From contig NZ_PNCI01000052.1 of assembly GCF_005887095.1 (NCBI RefSeq), positions 1-50,487 on the forward strand: a stretch of DNA of 50,487 bases. The letters run 5' to 3'. The translations under genes were made by a program, and so were the position numbers. Of the stretch, positions 26,164-34,149 are shown in pieces; position 1 is the first letter of the stretch, and every line of letters begins with the position of its first letter. Under the pieces are notes generated by a model. That model did not search any database. It saw only the letters and a list, made by a program, of their open reading frames with translations, and had not been told where the DNA came from. The DNA is from Pseudoalteromonas rubra (GTDB lineage Bacteria; Pseudomonadota; Gammaproteobacteria; Enterobacterales; Alteromonadaceae).

Positions 26164-27369
26164 ATGAATAATCTGATAAGAGTAATCGCAATCGATGACA
26201 ACCAGTTAATTATTACTCAACTGGAGTTGTTACTTAAACAAGTCGCCCAGGATGTCGACTACCATGGCTTTACCGCAGGGCGTAGCGCACTGGATTCAGG
26301 GCTTTGTGACTCTGCGTCTTTGATTTTTTTAGACCTGAATATGCCCGAAATTGATGGCATAGAGTTACTGCGTATTTTTGCCGATGCCAAATTAATAACC
26401 CCAATTGTGTTACTTAGCGGTGAAGATAAAGACGTGTTAGAAACCGCCAGCAACCTGGGTACCATGCATAATCTGAACATCATCTCCAGTATCGACAAAC
26501 CCGTTTCTCTCGCGCGATTGACCACCCTGCTTGAGTGCCTGGATCAACATCATAGACACTCTCCAGCTCAGCCAGAAAAAAGCTATAACGCCAGTGATAT
26601 CAGAATAGGCCTGGACCGGCAGCAATTTAAAGCACACTACCAGCCCAAAGTGTCGTTAGAGTCGCTCAATGTTATTGGTATGGAAATTCTCGCTCGTTGG
26701 TACCACCCGTTTGATGGTCTGGTCCCGCCTGGTGACTTCATCCCCCAGCTGGAGCGCGCAGGGTTTTCGGCTGAACTCTCACTTCAGCTGCTTGCCCAAA
26801 CCCTGACACTATATCGCGAGCATTATGAGCAGGTGAAATCCCTGAGTTTTAGCCTTAACCTCAGTGCCGGAGCACTGTATGACATTGACCTACCAAACAA
26901 ACTCGCCAACTTGTGCGAACAATACTCAGTGCCCCGCAAGCAAATTATTTTAGAAATCACAGAAAGCCAGCTACTCGACAATTTGCCTCGCACACTGGAA
27001 GTGTTACTCCGATTCAGGCTTAAAGGGTTTCCGTTGTCTATTGACGATTTCGGCACTGGTTTTTCAAGCTTTACACAATTAAATCAGGTGCCTTTTAGTG
27101 AACTTAAAATTGATCGGAGCTTTGTACAAAATTGTGATACGGACAGTAAAAAGCAAGCAATTGTTTCTGCAACCTCCGACCTTGCAAAAAAACTGTCGTT
27201 GAAAACCGTAGCGGAAGGCGTAGAACAGGTTGGTGAACTAAACTATTTACGCCAATGCGGTATTGATGTCGCGCAGGGCTTTTTATTTGCCAAGCCTTTA
27301 GCAGCCAATGCATTATTGAATTGGCTGGAGCACAATCTCGATAAGCCTCTTTTGGAGTGGGGAACATGA
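26164..27369 (+). CDS. REC-EAL response regulator (c-di-GMP phosphodiesterase)
   Basis: Seen: 401 residues; an N-terminal receiver with Asp11/Asp12 and phospho-acceptor Asp57 (FLDLNMPEIDG) and Lys in SIDKPVS; then an EAL domain from about 140 with EILARW in place of EALxR, NLSAGAL, EITESQ, IDDFGTGFSS, ELKIDRSFV, AEGVEQ and QGFLFAKPL. All metal- and base-contact positions of active EAL enzymes appear kept, so hydrolysis of c-di-GMP to pGpG is expected (established for the family, inferred here). The start at ATG 26164 was preferred because the receiver begins there; the ORF extends upstream into the kinase 3' end. It overlaps the next REC gene by 4 bp (ATGA), indicating translational coupling. 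Confidence 0.92.
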   Translation: MNNLIRVIAIDDNQLIITQLELLLKQVAQDVDYHGFTAGRSALDSGLCDSASLIFLDLNMPEIDGIELLRIFADAKLITPIVLLSGEDKDVLETASNLGTMHNLNIISSIDKPVSLARLTTLLECLDQHHRHSPAQPEKSYNASDIRIGLDRQQFKAHYQPKVSLESLNVIGMEILARWYHPFDGLVPPGDFIPQLERAGFSAELSLQLLAQTLTLYREHYEQVKSLSFSLNLSAGALYDIDLPNKLANLCEQYSVPRKQIILEITESQLLDNLPRTLEVLLRFRLKGFPLSIDDFGTGFSSFTQLNQVPFSELKIDRSFVQNCDTDSKKQAIVSATSDLAKKLSLKTVAEGVEQVGELNYLRQCGIDVAQGFLFAKPLAANALLNWLEHNLDKPLLEWGT

Positions 27370-27740
27370 GTCAAAGCGCGATCTTGATTGACGATAATGC
27401 CTTGTTTTTAAATCTGCTTAGTAATCAATTAGCGACTCTGGGTGTGAAGGTATCACAGGCTCGAGATAAGGAAGAATTACTGGCACACCTGGAGACAGGT
27501 TGGTTTGACTGGGCCTTTATTGATGCGCATCTTGAAGATGGTGAGTGCGGGCTGCAACTGGCAAATATACTGCGAGAGCAGCAGTCGCAGCATGAACAGC
27601 CCTGCCAATTGATAGGTATGTCAGGGGATGAGATCTGTGCCAGCCGATACGCCACCGTAGGCATAGAAACATACTTTGTTAAACCTATATCCTTGCATCA
27701 GCTCCAGGTGCTGCTTGGCGCATCATCTAAACAAGAGTGA
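27366..27740 (+). CDS. Stand-alone receiver domain protein
   Basis: CheY-like single receiver, 124 residues. Seen: AILIDDNALFL with the acidic pair, phospho-acceptor Asp53 (WAFIDAHLEDG), Ser in GMSGDE at the usual Thr/Ser switch position, and Lys in YFVKPIS. There is no output domain, so it may act as a phosphate shuttle or sink, or by binding a partner. The ATG overlaps the TGA of the REC-EAL gene (ATGA), with TTTTGGAG just upstream inside that gene. Co-expression with the phosphodiesterase is therefore very likely. Confidence 0.9.
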   Translation: MSQSAILIDDNALFLNLLSNQLATLGVKVSQARDKEELLAHLETGWFDWAFIDAHLEDGECGLQLANILREQQSQHEQPCQLIGMSGDEICASRYATVGIETYFVKPISLHQLQVLLGASSKQE

Positions 27741-27773
27741 GGTGTCATACATGCGCTTAGGGAACCAATAACT

Positions 27774-28964
27774 ATGGTGGGCACTAATCCTCATCAGACT
27801 CAGCCCAAGGTCATTATAGTTTGTGACAAAACAGATGAACTCACGGGTGTCATAGAAATTGTTGCTGCTCATACTGAAGCGTACCGCACAGTGTTTCACT
27901 GGGAAGAAATGACAGAGCTGATTATTGACAGCAGTCCGGCCATCATCATTATGGCCAAAGACAATGTCGCAAGCAGCATAGAAACATACACGGAGCTGGC
28001 TAAACAAGGGTTACTCAACTACCCCCATAAAAATATCCTGCTGTGTGAAAATAAAGAGTCAGGCATTGCATTTAAATGCTGTATGAAAGACATTTTCAGC
28101 GACTATTTTGTTCACAAACCCATGTATGAAAACTATCGCTTCAGAATGATTTTGCACAACGCGCTCAATGAAGTGTCAGGCAATAAGAAAAGCTCGGAGT
28201 TACAAGAGGTCCATTTTGGTAAAATAGACAATAATCTGCGCACGCTTATTGACGATGTGGCGCAATACCGAACCAGAACAGAGGAAAACTTTGCACAAAA
28301 TAGAGATAAGATTGCACAGCAGCCATGTCATAACAAGGTACAAAAAGAGCTGTTAGAAAAACTCAACCAACAGCATATAAGCCCATTAATTGAGCAACTT
28401 GAGCATCAGCTTGTTGAGAGTGTCGAGCTGCTAAAGTCGCAACTCAAAAGCAAGCAGGTCTCAATGGCTGAGTTGTTAGCTGTGCTGAATGACAAAGGTG
28501 TGCCACGTAGCGTTGCGGCCGCTCAGGCACACCCTGCCCCGAACTCTGCCGTGACAACTTCTTCTGCGTCTAACGCGCCGCCAAAAATGCATATTTTGGT
28601 CGTAGAAGACAACGAAATATATCGCGAGATGCTACTCAAGATCCTCCACGAAGAACACCATACCACTGAATACGCCACAACCGGCCTGGAGGCTATTAAG
28701 CTACTGAAAAAGCATAAATTTGATATGGTTTTTATGGACTTATTTATGCCTGAGCTGGATGGGTACAATACCACTAAAAACATTCGTACCTTTAAGCACT
28801 GCAAAAAGCTCCCTATTATTGCTCTTTCGACCAACCGCAACAAGGACCTGATCCGTAAGTGGGCAACACTAGGCCTGACCGGCTATATCACTAAGCCCTC
28901 AACTAAGGTCACCATCCTCAAAGCCATCGACAAAGTGCATAACAGTCACAATCCTGTGCACTGA
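27774..28964 (+). CDS. Pseudo-receiver / coiled-coil / receiver protein
   Basis: Seen: 396 residues. The N-terminal part (about 10-130) has the strand-helix rhythm of a receiver (KVIIVCDKTDE, PAIIIMAKDNV, NILLCENKES, FVHKPMYEN) with Lys retained but Ala-Lys where the phospho-acceptor Asp would be, so it is probably non-phosphorylatable. The middle (about 145-250) is rich in Gln, Leu and Glu and likely coiled coil, followed by an Ala/Pro/Ser linker. The C-terminal receiver (about 273-392) is intact: VVEDNEIYREML, Asp322 in FMDLFMPELDGYN, and a Lys in ITKPSTK. It lies 33 bp downstream of the single REC and is the last gene of the likely operon. No strong ribosome site was seen; AGGG lies 12 bases upstream. 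Confidence 0.85.
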   Translation: MVGTNPHQTQPKVIIVCDKTDELTGVIEIVAAHTEAYRTVFHWEEMTELIIDSSPAIIIMAKDNVASSIETYTELAKQGLLNYPHKNILLCENKESGIAFKCCMKDIFSDYFVHKPMYENYRFRMILHNALNEVSGNKKSSELQEVHFGKIDNNLRTLIDDVAQYRTRTEENFAQNRDKIAQQPCHNKVQKELLEKLNQQHISPLIEQLEHQLVESVELLKSQLKSKQVSMAELLAVLNDKGVPRSVAAAQAHPAPNSAVTTSSASNAPPKMHILVVEDNEIYREMLLKILHEEHHTTEYATTGLEAIKLLKKHKFDMVFMDLFMPELDGYNTTKNIRTFKHCKKLPIIALSTNRNKDLIRKWATLGLTGYITKPSTKVTILKAIDKVHNSHNPVH

Positions 28965-29047
28965 AATAACAAATAAACAACAATCCCTTTGGCTCTTTCG
29001 CCCTACACTTATTATGATACGTGCAGATTGAATCTGAAGAGGTCGTT

Positions 29048-31201
29048 ATGAGCAAAAATGTGGGGTTCATGTTTCTGATCAGCTTAGTACTGATAGCAAT
29101 CACCGGTGTGATCTTACACTTCTACCCTCACCATGATGAGGTCAGTGCCCGACAGATAGGCGCGATTGCTACACCACAACCTAATCAACTGTTGCGCTTT
29201 ACTCCCCACATTTCAGAGGTTCCCAGACCACAGGATCCATTTAACTTTCCTATTGAGTTAGACAACACAGGCCCAACAACAAACCTTTATTCAGGGCCGA
29301 ATCAATACCCCTTCTTTTGTATGACTCAGGAGTCTGAGCTTGGACAACCACTTGTAGACAATCAACAGGGCCTGGGTGTACCCGTGTTTCAGGGGGTGCA
29401 GATCATCGGCTACAGTAAAGACTGCTCACTACCCACACGGTTATTCTACTTCACTTTGACAAAGCAAGACGGTAAGTATGCAGCCACCAGACTCGATGAA
29501 AACAGCGCCCGCTCTCATGATTCATCGCCCTTGTTCAGAGTGGAACAGGGAACCATTAACCGGTTTATTTACACCCTTGTCATGCCAATTTCCAATGAAG
29601 AAGTTGGAGAGCGTAGTAGCCATTCTAAATGGAATCAAAAGCTCATTTATCAGTTTAACGGGGGCTCTGGAATTGGGTACCGACAGGGCCGACAAAAGGC
29701 CTCCCGGGTAATGACTCGTCAGGCTCAGCAACTGCTGGACGGGTATGCAGTAATAAGTTCAAGTGGCAATAAAACCAGTTATACCTACAATATGTTGCTT
29801 GCAGAAGACACTGCAAGACGTGTCAAGCAGCAGTTTATTAGCCTATATGGTGAGCCTCTTTACACCGTAGGCATCGGCGGCTCAGGAGGGGGACTGGCAC
29901 AGTACCTGATTGGACAAAATAGTAGAGGGATACTGGACGGGCTTATCCCGCTGTACAGCTATCCCGACATGATCACACAGACCACTTATGCGCTTGACTG
30001 TGATCTGCTCAATAATTACTTCACTTTCCGAGCACAAGACCCTAAGGCCTGGCGAGATTGGGAGCGCAGGCGACAGATTGAAGGGCTCAATGCAATCAAT
30101 GATTTCCCGCAAAAAGCCGGCTTTTTACAGCCTCTGAACCAGCTCATGGCAGGGTTTGTTCCATCATTCCCAGATGGAAACAGTGAGTGCATTAATGGCT
30201 ATTTTGGCCTGTCAGCATTCATTAATAACCCAAGGCAGGGATTTTTAAGACCGTTTTTTTCCGATGAAGTGGTTGCACAAACTCGCTGGAGCTACTGGCA
30301 GGATCTGGTGCATATTTTTGGCACAGATGAGCAAGGCTTTGGCAAAAGTACCTGGGATAATGTTGGTGTCCAGTATGGTCTGAACGCTCTGCGTGAAGGT
30401 CATATTAGTTTTGATGAATTCATTCACATCAATCATCACATTGGCGGCTGGAAGCGCCAAGCAGATATGCATCAGGAAGACATAGCGCTGCCACTGGGCA
30501 CCCGTATCCCTATCTGGCTAACGCTCTGGGGAAACCATAACATAACAAATGCTTCTGCAGGGCCTGCACGTCGCCATGAAGGTTCATTGGAGGCCATGGA
30601 GCAAGCCTACCGCTCAGGGCAAGTGTTTATCGGCAAGGTTAATTTGCCGATTATAGACGCTCGGCACTATCTGGAAAATGAGCTAGACATGCATCATATG
30701 TCTGCGTCATTTTACAGCCGGGTACGCATTGCTCAACAAAATGGCCACAGTCAAAACCATGTTATCTGGGTTGCGCATAAGGATCACAACCCAACAACAG
30801 CCGCTTTTGCAGCCATGGATACGTGGTTACTCAAAATGAAACACAACCCACAGCTTGACGCTGCGTCGGCAAGACCAGCTGCTTTACAAGACACGTGCTT
30901 CAATAACGATGGCAGTATCTATGCAACAGGGTCAGATGTCTTTGACGGGCAGTGGAATAATAAATCACAGGGTAAATGTCAGAGTCGTTTTCCTATGTTT
31001 AGTACCAGTCGAATTCAGGCCGGAGGAGACTGGGGCGGAGATATGTTTAAGTGTCCACTGGTCAGTGTTGAAACCGCCATCCAACAAGGCTGGTACTTAC
31101 CGTTTGATGCACGCCCCTATCAGGCATTACTGGCACAGACCTTTCCTGAAGGGGTATGTAATTACCAGGGCAAGGATGTTGGGCGTCCGGCTGACCTGTA
31201 A
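29048..31201 (+). CDS. DUF6351 family protein, membrane anchored
   Basis: Seen: 717 residues; an N-terminal membrane segment (VGFMFLISLVLIAITGVILHF) acting as uncleaved anchor or signal peptide; then motifs typical of DUF6351: PTTNLYSGPNQYPFFC, FRVEQGTINRFIYTLVMP, KWNQKLIYQFNGGSG, GYAVISSSGN, FISLYGEPLYTVGIGGSGGGLAQYL. The last has Ser279 in a G-G-S-G-G nucleophile elbow as in alpha/beta hydrolases. Known: DUF6351 is uncharacterised; a secreted hydrolase role is only inferred. The start at 29048 has GAAGAGG six bases upstream. It has its own short leader after the signalling operon. Its stop codon lies within a 15-bp near-palindrome (31198-31212). Confidence 0.85.
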   Translation: MSKNVGFMFLISLVLIAITGVILHFYPHHDEVSARQIGAIATPQPNQLLRFTPHISEVPRPQDPFNFPIELDNTGPTTNLYSGPNQYPFFCMTQESELGQPLVDNQQGLGVPVFQGVQIIGYSKDCSLPTRLFYFTLTKQDGKYAATRLDENSARSHDSSPLFRVEQGTINRFIYTLVMPISNEEVGERSSHSKWNQKLIYQFNGGSGIGYRQGRQKASRVMTRQAQQLLDGYAVISSSGNKTSYTYNMLLAEDTARRVKQQFISLYGEPLYTVGIGGSGGGLAQYLIGQNSRGILDGLIPLYSYPDMITQTTYALDCDLLNNYFTFRAQDPKAWRDWERRRQIEGLNAINDFPQKAGFLQPLNQLMAGFVPSFPDGNSECINGYFGLSAFINNPRQGFLRPFFSDEVVAQTRWSYWQDLVHIFGTDEQGFGKSTWDNVGVQYGLNALREGHISFDEFIHINHHIGGWKRQADMHQEDIALPLGTRIPIWLTLWGNHNITNASAGPARRHEGSLEAMEQAYRSGQVFIGKVNLPIIDARHYLENELDMHHMSASFYSRVRIAQQNGHSQNHVIWVAHKDHNPTTAAFAAMDTWLLKMKHNPQLDAASARPAALQDTCFNNDGSIYATGSDVFDGQWNNKSQGKCQSRFPMFSTSRIQAGGDWGGDMFKCPLVSVETAIQQGWYLPFDARPYQALLAQTFPEGVCNYQGKDVGRPADL

Positions 31202-31260
31202 AGCCGCTTTACGAATAGTTAGGAGTCATTTAGAGTAGGCCGAAAACAAAAGGAGTTCTT

Positions 31261-31629
31261 ATGGAAGCTTTGTTCTCGTACGGCACATTACAACAAACGC
31301 AAGTACAACTCGACACGTTTGGTCGCCTACTCAACGGACAGGCTGATGCGTTAGTCGGATATCGTGTTGGCCTGGTTAAGATTACTGACCCTGACGTATT
31401 GAAAAGTAGTGGTAAAGAACATCACCCGATTCTTATCTATACTGCCGATGAGGCGGATCAAGTAGAGGGAACTGTTTTTGCCATTTCCGAACAAGAATTA
31501 CTGCGCGCCGACAGCTATGAGGTGGATGACTACGTCAGGCAAAAGGCTGTATTGAAGTCAGGTGAATCCTGTTGGATCTATGCAGCCAGTGAAAAGGCTC
31601 ACATTCTTGATGCGGTTACCATAGAATAA
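31261..31629 (+). CDS. Gamma-glutamylcyclotransferase-like (GGCT/AIG2) protein
   Basis: Seen: 122 residues, normal for the small bacterial GGCT-like fold; the SYGTLQ substrate-loop motif at residues 6-11; VEGTVFAIS in the core; and Glu87 in ADSYEVDDY at the usual catalytic acid position. Known relatives release 5-oxoproline from gamma-glutamyl amino acids or amines; many bacterial copies are untested. AAAGGAG precedes the ATG at good spacing. It follows the DUF6351 gene by 59 bp on the same strand, so co-transcription is possible. A hairpin overlaps its stop codon. Confidence 0.88.
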   Translation: MEALFSYGTLQQTQVQLDTFGRLLNGQADALVGYRVGLVKITDPDVLKSSGKEHHPILIYTADEADQVEGTVFAISEQELLRADSYEVDDYVRQKAVLKSGESCWIYAASEKAHILDAVTIE

Positions 31630-31658
31630 CAGCTTGAAAAGACTGTTATTCTACTTTA
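31623..31658 (+). terminator. Hairpin terminator overlapping GGCT stop
   Basis: AGAATAACAG (31623-31632) and CTGTTATTCT (31643-31652) form a perfect 10-bp AT-rich stem with a 10-base loop, followed by ACTTT. The stop codon lies within the left arm. The short T-tract makes efficiency uncertain. Confidence 0.5.
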
Positions 31659-31684
31659 AGAAAAATGCTGAGTATCAGCAGGTA

Positions 31685-32368
31685 TTATTCACACGCTTTG
31701 CCACAGTTACCAATGGTGACCTGCTTTTGGCCAAGATAGCTCGGAATACCGTAAACACGGTTATAAGCGATAGCGCCTATAAACTGGTTGTTATATAGCA
31801 ACCCAGGTGTCCAGCTGCTGGTACGCCAGGTCCCGCTTAACGTATATTTACTGATACGGTTAGCACCTGGCGCACTGGCATTAAACTGACCACCCCATGC
31901 GGCGGTGATGGTTGGCGCTGTCTGATACACTCCGATATGCGCCTGATGCTTGCCATAACCATGTGCATCCCGGTTGAGGCTGACGGTTAAATTCATGCCT
32001 GTTACCAGATTGCCAATGATGTTATCGATGTCTATGTCCAGATAGCGCTCTGCAGCGTCGACATTGCCACGTACCCGACTATCTGACAATATCTCTTGCA
32101 TACCAAACAATGCGCCAGGCTGTTCCAATGGTGCAAATTGTTGCAGGTTTGCCTTAATCAGATCATCTACCACACCAGTGGCAGCGTCAGACGCAAAGTA
32201 GTTTACAAAATGGCTGATCCCCGGAATTGAAAACACGCCACCAGAGCAACTCACATCAACATCTCGGTTGTAATATACATCAATGTCTTCCAGCGCACCT
32301 GTATAGTAATTGTATGTCACTGTTGGTCTTAAGTTTTCCAGACGAACAAAACAACAAACAAGCGTCAA
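31685..32368 (-). CDS. Hypothetical protein with abnormal N-terminus
   Basis: Not recognised. Seen: about 227 residues; a body rich in Tyr, Asn, Asp and Gly strands (TVTYNYYTGALEDIDVYYNR, YLDIDIDNIIGNLVTGMNLTVS, YTLSGTWRTSSWTPGLLYNN) and a Cys pair near the end (GNCGKAC), which look like a secreted protein. No ATG exists in frame; the best start is TTG at 32368 without a clear ribosome site. The codons just upstream read NKKLTI, so together with LTLVCCFV they look like a signal peptide whose start codon is missing. Then RLEN follows where a cleavage site is expected. This suggests a decayed or frameshifted 5' end, though the body is fully open. It is divergent from the M20 gene. Confidence 0.5.
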   Translation of the reverse strand: MTLVCCFVRLENLRPTVTYNYYTGALEDIDVYYNRDVDVSCSGGVFSIPGISHFVNYFASDAATGVVDDLIKANLQQFAPLEQPGALFGMQEILSDSRVRGNVDAAERYLDIDIDNIIGNLVTGMNLTVSLNRDAHGYGKHQAHIGVYQTAPTITAAWGGQFNASAPGANRISKYTLSGTWRTSSWTPGLLYNNQFIGAIAYNRVYGIPSYLGQKQVTIGNCGKACE

Positions 32369-32543
32369 TATGGTTAACTTTTTGTTTCAAGTACGCTCTC
32401 TGCTTTTCGCTTTTTGGCTTGCAAAAAGCTACCTGAATTTAACAAGATCGGTGATTTATCGCACAATTAGTACATATGGTCTCTAAATGCTTTGCTAACA
32501 CAATGAGGTTCGCTACAACTGGTGTAAAAAAGGAATGATAATA

Positions 32544-34088
32544 ATGTTAAAGCACTTAGTCACTACGCGGTTAACTTCTGCATTGCTCATCAGTTGTACC
32601 GCCTTCACAATACCACTTGCACAGGCAAATAAGTCTCTGTCAGTGCCACAAATCCAACAGCAAGTTGAACTCAAAACCCCGGAAGCCATTGCTCGATACC
32701 GTGAACTACTCAGCCTGCCGAATGATGCCAATTACCCAAATGACATTGCAAAGCTGTCTGCCTGGCTAACTCAGGAGTTTTCTCGCCGGGCGTTTAACGT
32801 ACAAAAGCTTAAAATGTCTGGCAGTCCCATCGTTTATGCCGAGCGCCTGGTTCCCGGTGCAAGTAAAACAGTACTGGTTTACTTGCAGGCGGACGGTCAG
32901 CCAGTCGACAATTCAGCCTGGGATCAGCCAGATCCTTATACGGCAGAGTTAAAACAACTTGTTAATGGCCAATGGGAAACGCGTCCATGGCCCAACTCAA
33001 CAGAAAAATTGGACCCTAATTGGCGTATCTTTGCACGTTCGGCAGCTGATTCGAAAGGCCCAATCGCTCAGTTTATTACGGCACTCGACATATTGGATGG
33101 TCAGCAAGCTTCACCCAATTACAATCTGAAGATCATCATGGATACTGAGGAGGAGCAAGGCTCCCCTAATTTACCTGCAGCCATAAAAGCCTACAAAGAC
33201 AAGCTCAGTGCTGATTTACTGCTCATTTTTGACGGTCCGCCGCATCAGACAAATAAACCAACGATCACTATGGGAGCGCGCGGCATTGCCACGGTCCAGC
33301 TCACCACCTACGGTCCCCGTAAACCTCAGCACAGTGGTCACTATGGCAACTACGCTCCCAATCCAGCGTTACACCTCGCTCAGATATTGGGATCAATGAA
33401 GTCTCAACAAGGCAAAGTACTTATTCCTGGTTTTTACGACGGGATCACCCTGTCAGATGATCTCAAAGCACAGCTTGCCACTGTGCCGGATGATGAACAG
33501 CAGATCATGAAAAAACTGGGCTTTTCACAAGCCGATGCCGTTGGCGCCAGTTTACAAGAATCCATCCAATATCCCTCATTGAATATCAGGGGATTGAGCA
33601 GTGCCTGGGTAGGTAAACAGGCCAGAACCATAGTCCCGGCCACCGCAACGGCCGCAATGGATATTCGCCTGGTTAAAGAGTCTGACGCCGGTCGTTTGAT
33701 CCAGCTTGTACGTCAGCATATTGAGAAGCTCGGTTATTATGTCATCGACAGAGCACCGACTGATGCAGAGCGTGCCCAACATCCTTATATAGTGACTATG
33801 GCATCGCGCGAGATATATGGTGCGTTTCGCAGCGAGCCAGACTCAGCAGCGGGTCAAATGGCAATCAAAGGGGTCACTAAACTACTGGGCAAATCACCCA
33901 TAGTGCTGCGTTCCGGTGGCGGTTCAATCCCCATTGCCCCGATAGTGGATACTCTGGATATTCCTGCCGCCATTGTCGCCAGTGTCAACAGCGACAATAA
34001 CCAGCATAGTCCAAATGAAAACCTGAGGGTTGGGCATTTTATTGAGGGTATCGCAATCATCACTTCCGTGCTCAATGAAAAACTCTGA
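32544..34088 (+). CDS. Secreted M20 family metallohydrolase, variant metal site
   Basis: Seen: 514 residues; a signal peptide (cleavage near IPLAQA); then an M20/M28-like catalytic domain interrupted by a dimerisation/lid domain. Metal-site positions: LQADGQPVD (Gln115 where M20 enzymes have His; Asp117 kept), SAADSKGP (Asp), DTEEEQGS (catalytic Glu-Glu), LIFDGPP (Asp) and HSPNENL near the C-terminus (His). So one of the usual metal ligands is substituted. Known: M20 members cleave dipeptides or N-acyl amino acids with two metals. The change may mark a subfamily or altered metal binding. The start at 32544 has AAGGA nine bases upstream; the ATG at 32535 is too close to it. A strong terminator follows. 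Confidence 0.88.
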   Translation: MLKHLVTTRLTSALLISCTAFTIPLAQANKSLSVPQIQQQVELKTPEAIARYRELLSLPNDANYPNDIAKLSAWLTQEFSRRAFNVQKLKMSGSPIVYAERLVPGASKTVLVYLQADGQPVDNSAWDQPDPYTAELKQLVNGQWETRPWPNSTEKLDPNWRIFARSAADSKGPIAQFITALDILDGQQASPNYNLKIIMDTEEEQGSPNLPAAIKAYKDKLSADLLLIFDGPPHQTNKPTITMGARGIATVQLTTYGPRKPQHSGHYGNYAPNPALHLAQILGSMKSQQGKVLIPGFYDGITLSDDLKAQLATVPDDEQQIMKKLGFSQADAVGASLQESIQYPSLNIRGLSSAWVGKQARTIVPATATAAMDIRLVKESDAGRLIQLVRQHIEKLGYYVIDRAPTDAERAQHPYIVTMASREIYGAFRSEPDSAAGQMAIKGVTKLLGKSPIVLRSGGGSIPIAPIVDTLDIPAAIVASVNSDNNQHSPNENLRVGHFIEGIAIITSVLNEKL

Positions 34089-34100
34089 GCTGGACAACCG

Positions 34101-34136
34101 AATAGGGCGCACCTAAGTGCGCCCTATTCGTTTTTT
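34101..34136 (+). terminator. Rho-independent terminator after M20 gene
   Basis: A perfect 12-bp stem AATAGGGCGCAC/GTGCGCCCTATT with loop CTAA is followed by CG and six T residues (34131-34136). It lies 13 bases after the stop codon. No T-tract exists for the opposite strand, so it serves the plus-strand gene. Confidence 0.93.
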
Positions 34137-34149
34137 ACTCACCGCTTGG

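Noticed and set aside
31685..32368. Calling the 227-aa ORF a confirmed pseudogene
   Set aside because: Its body is uninterrupted and a TTG start is possible; the disrupted signal is suggestive only, so it is kept as a CDS with low confidence.
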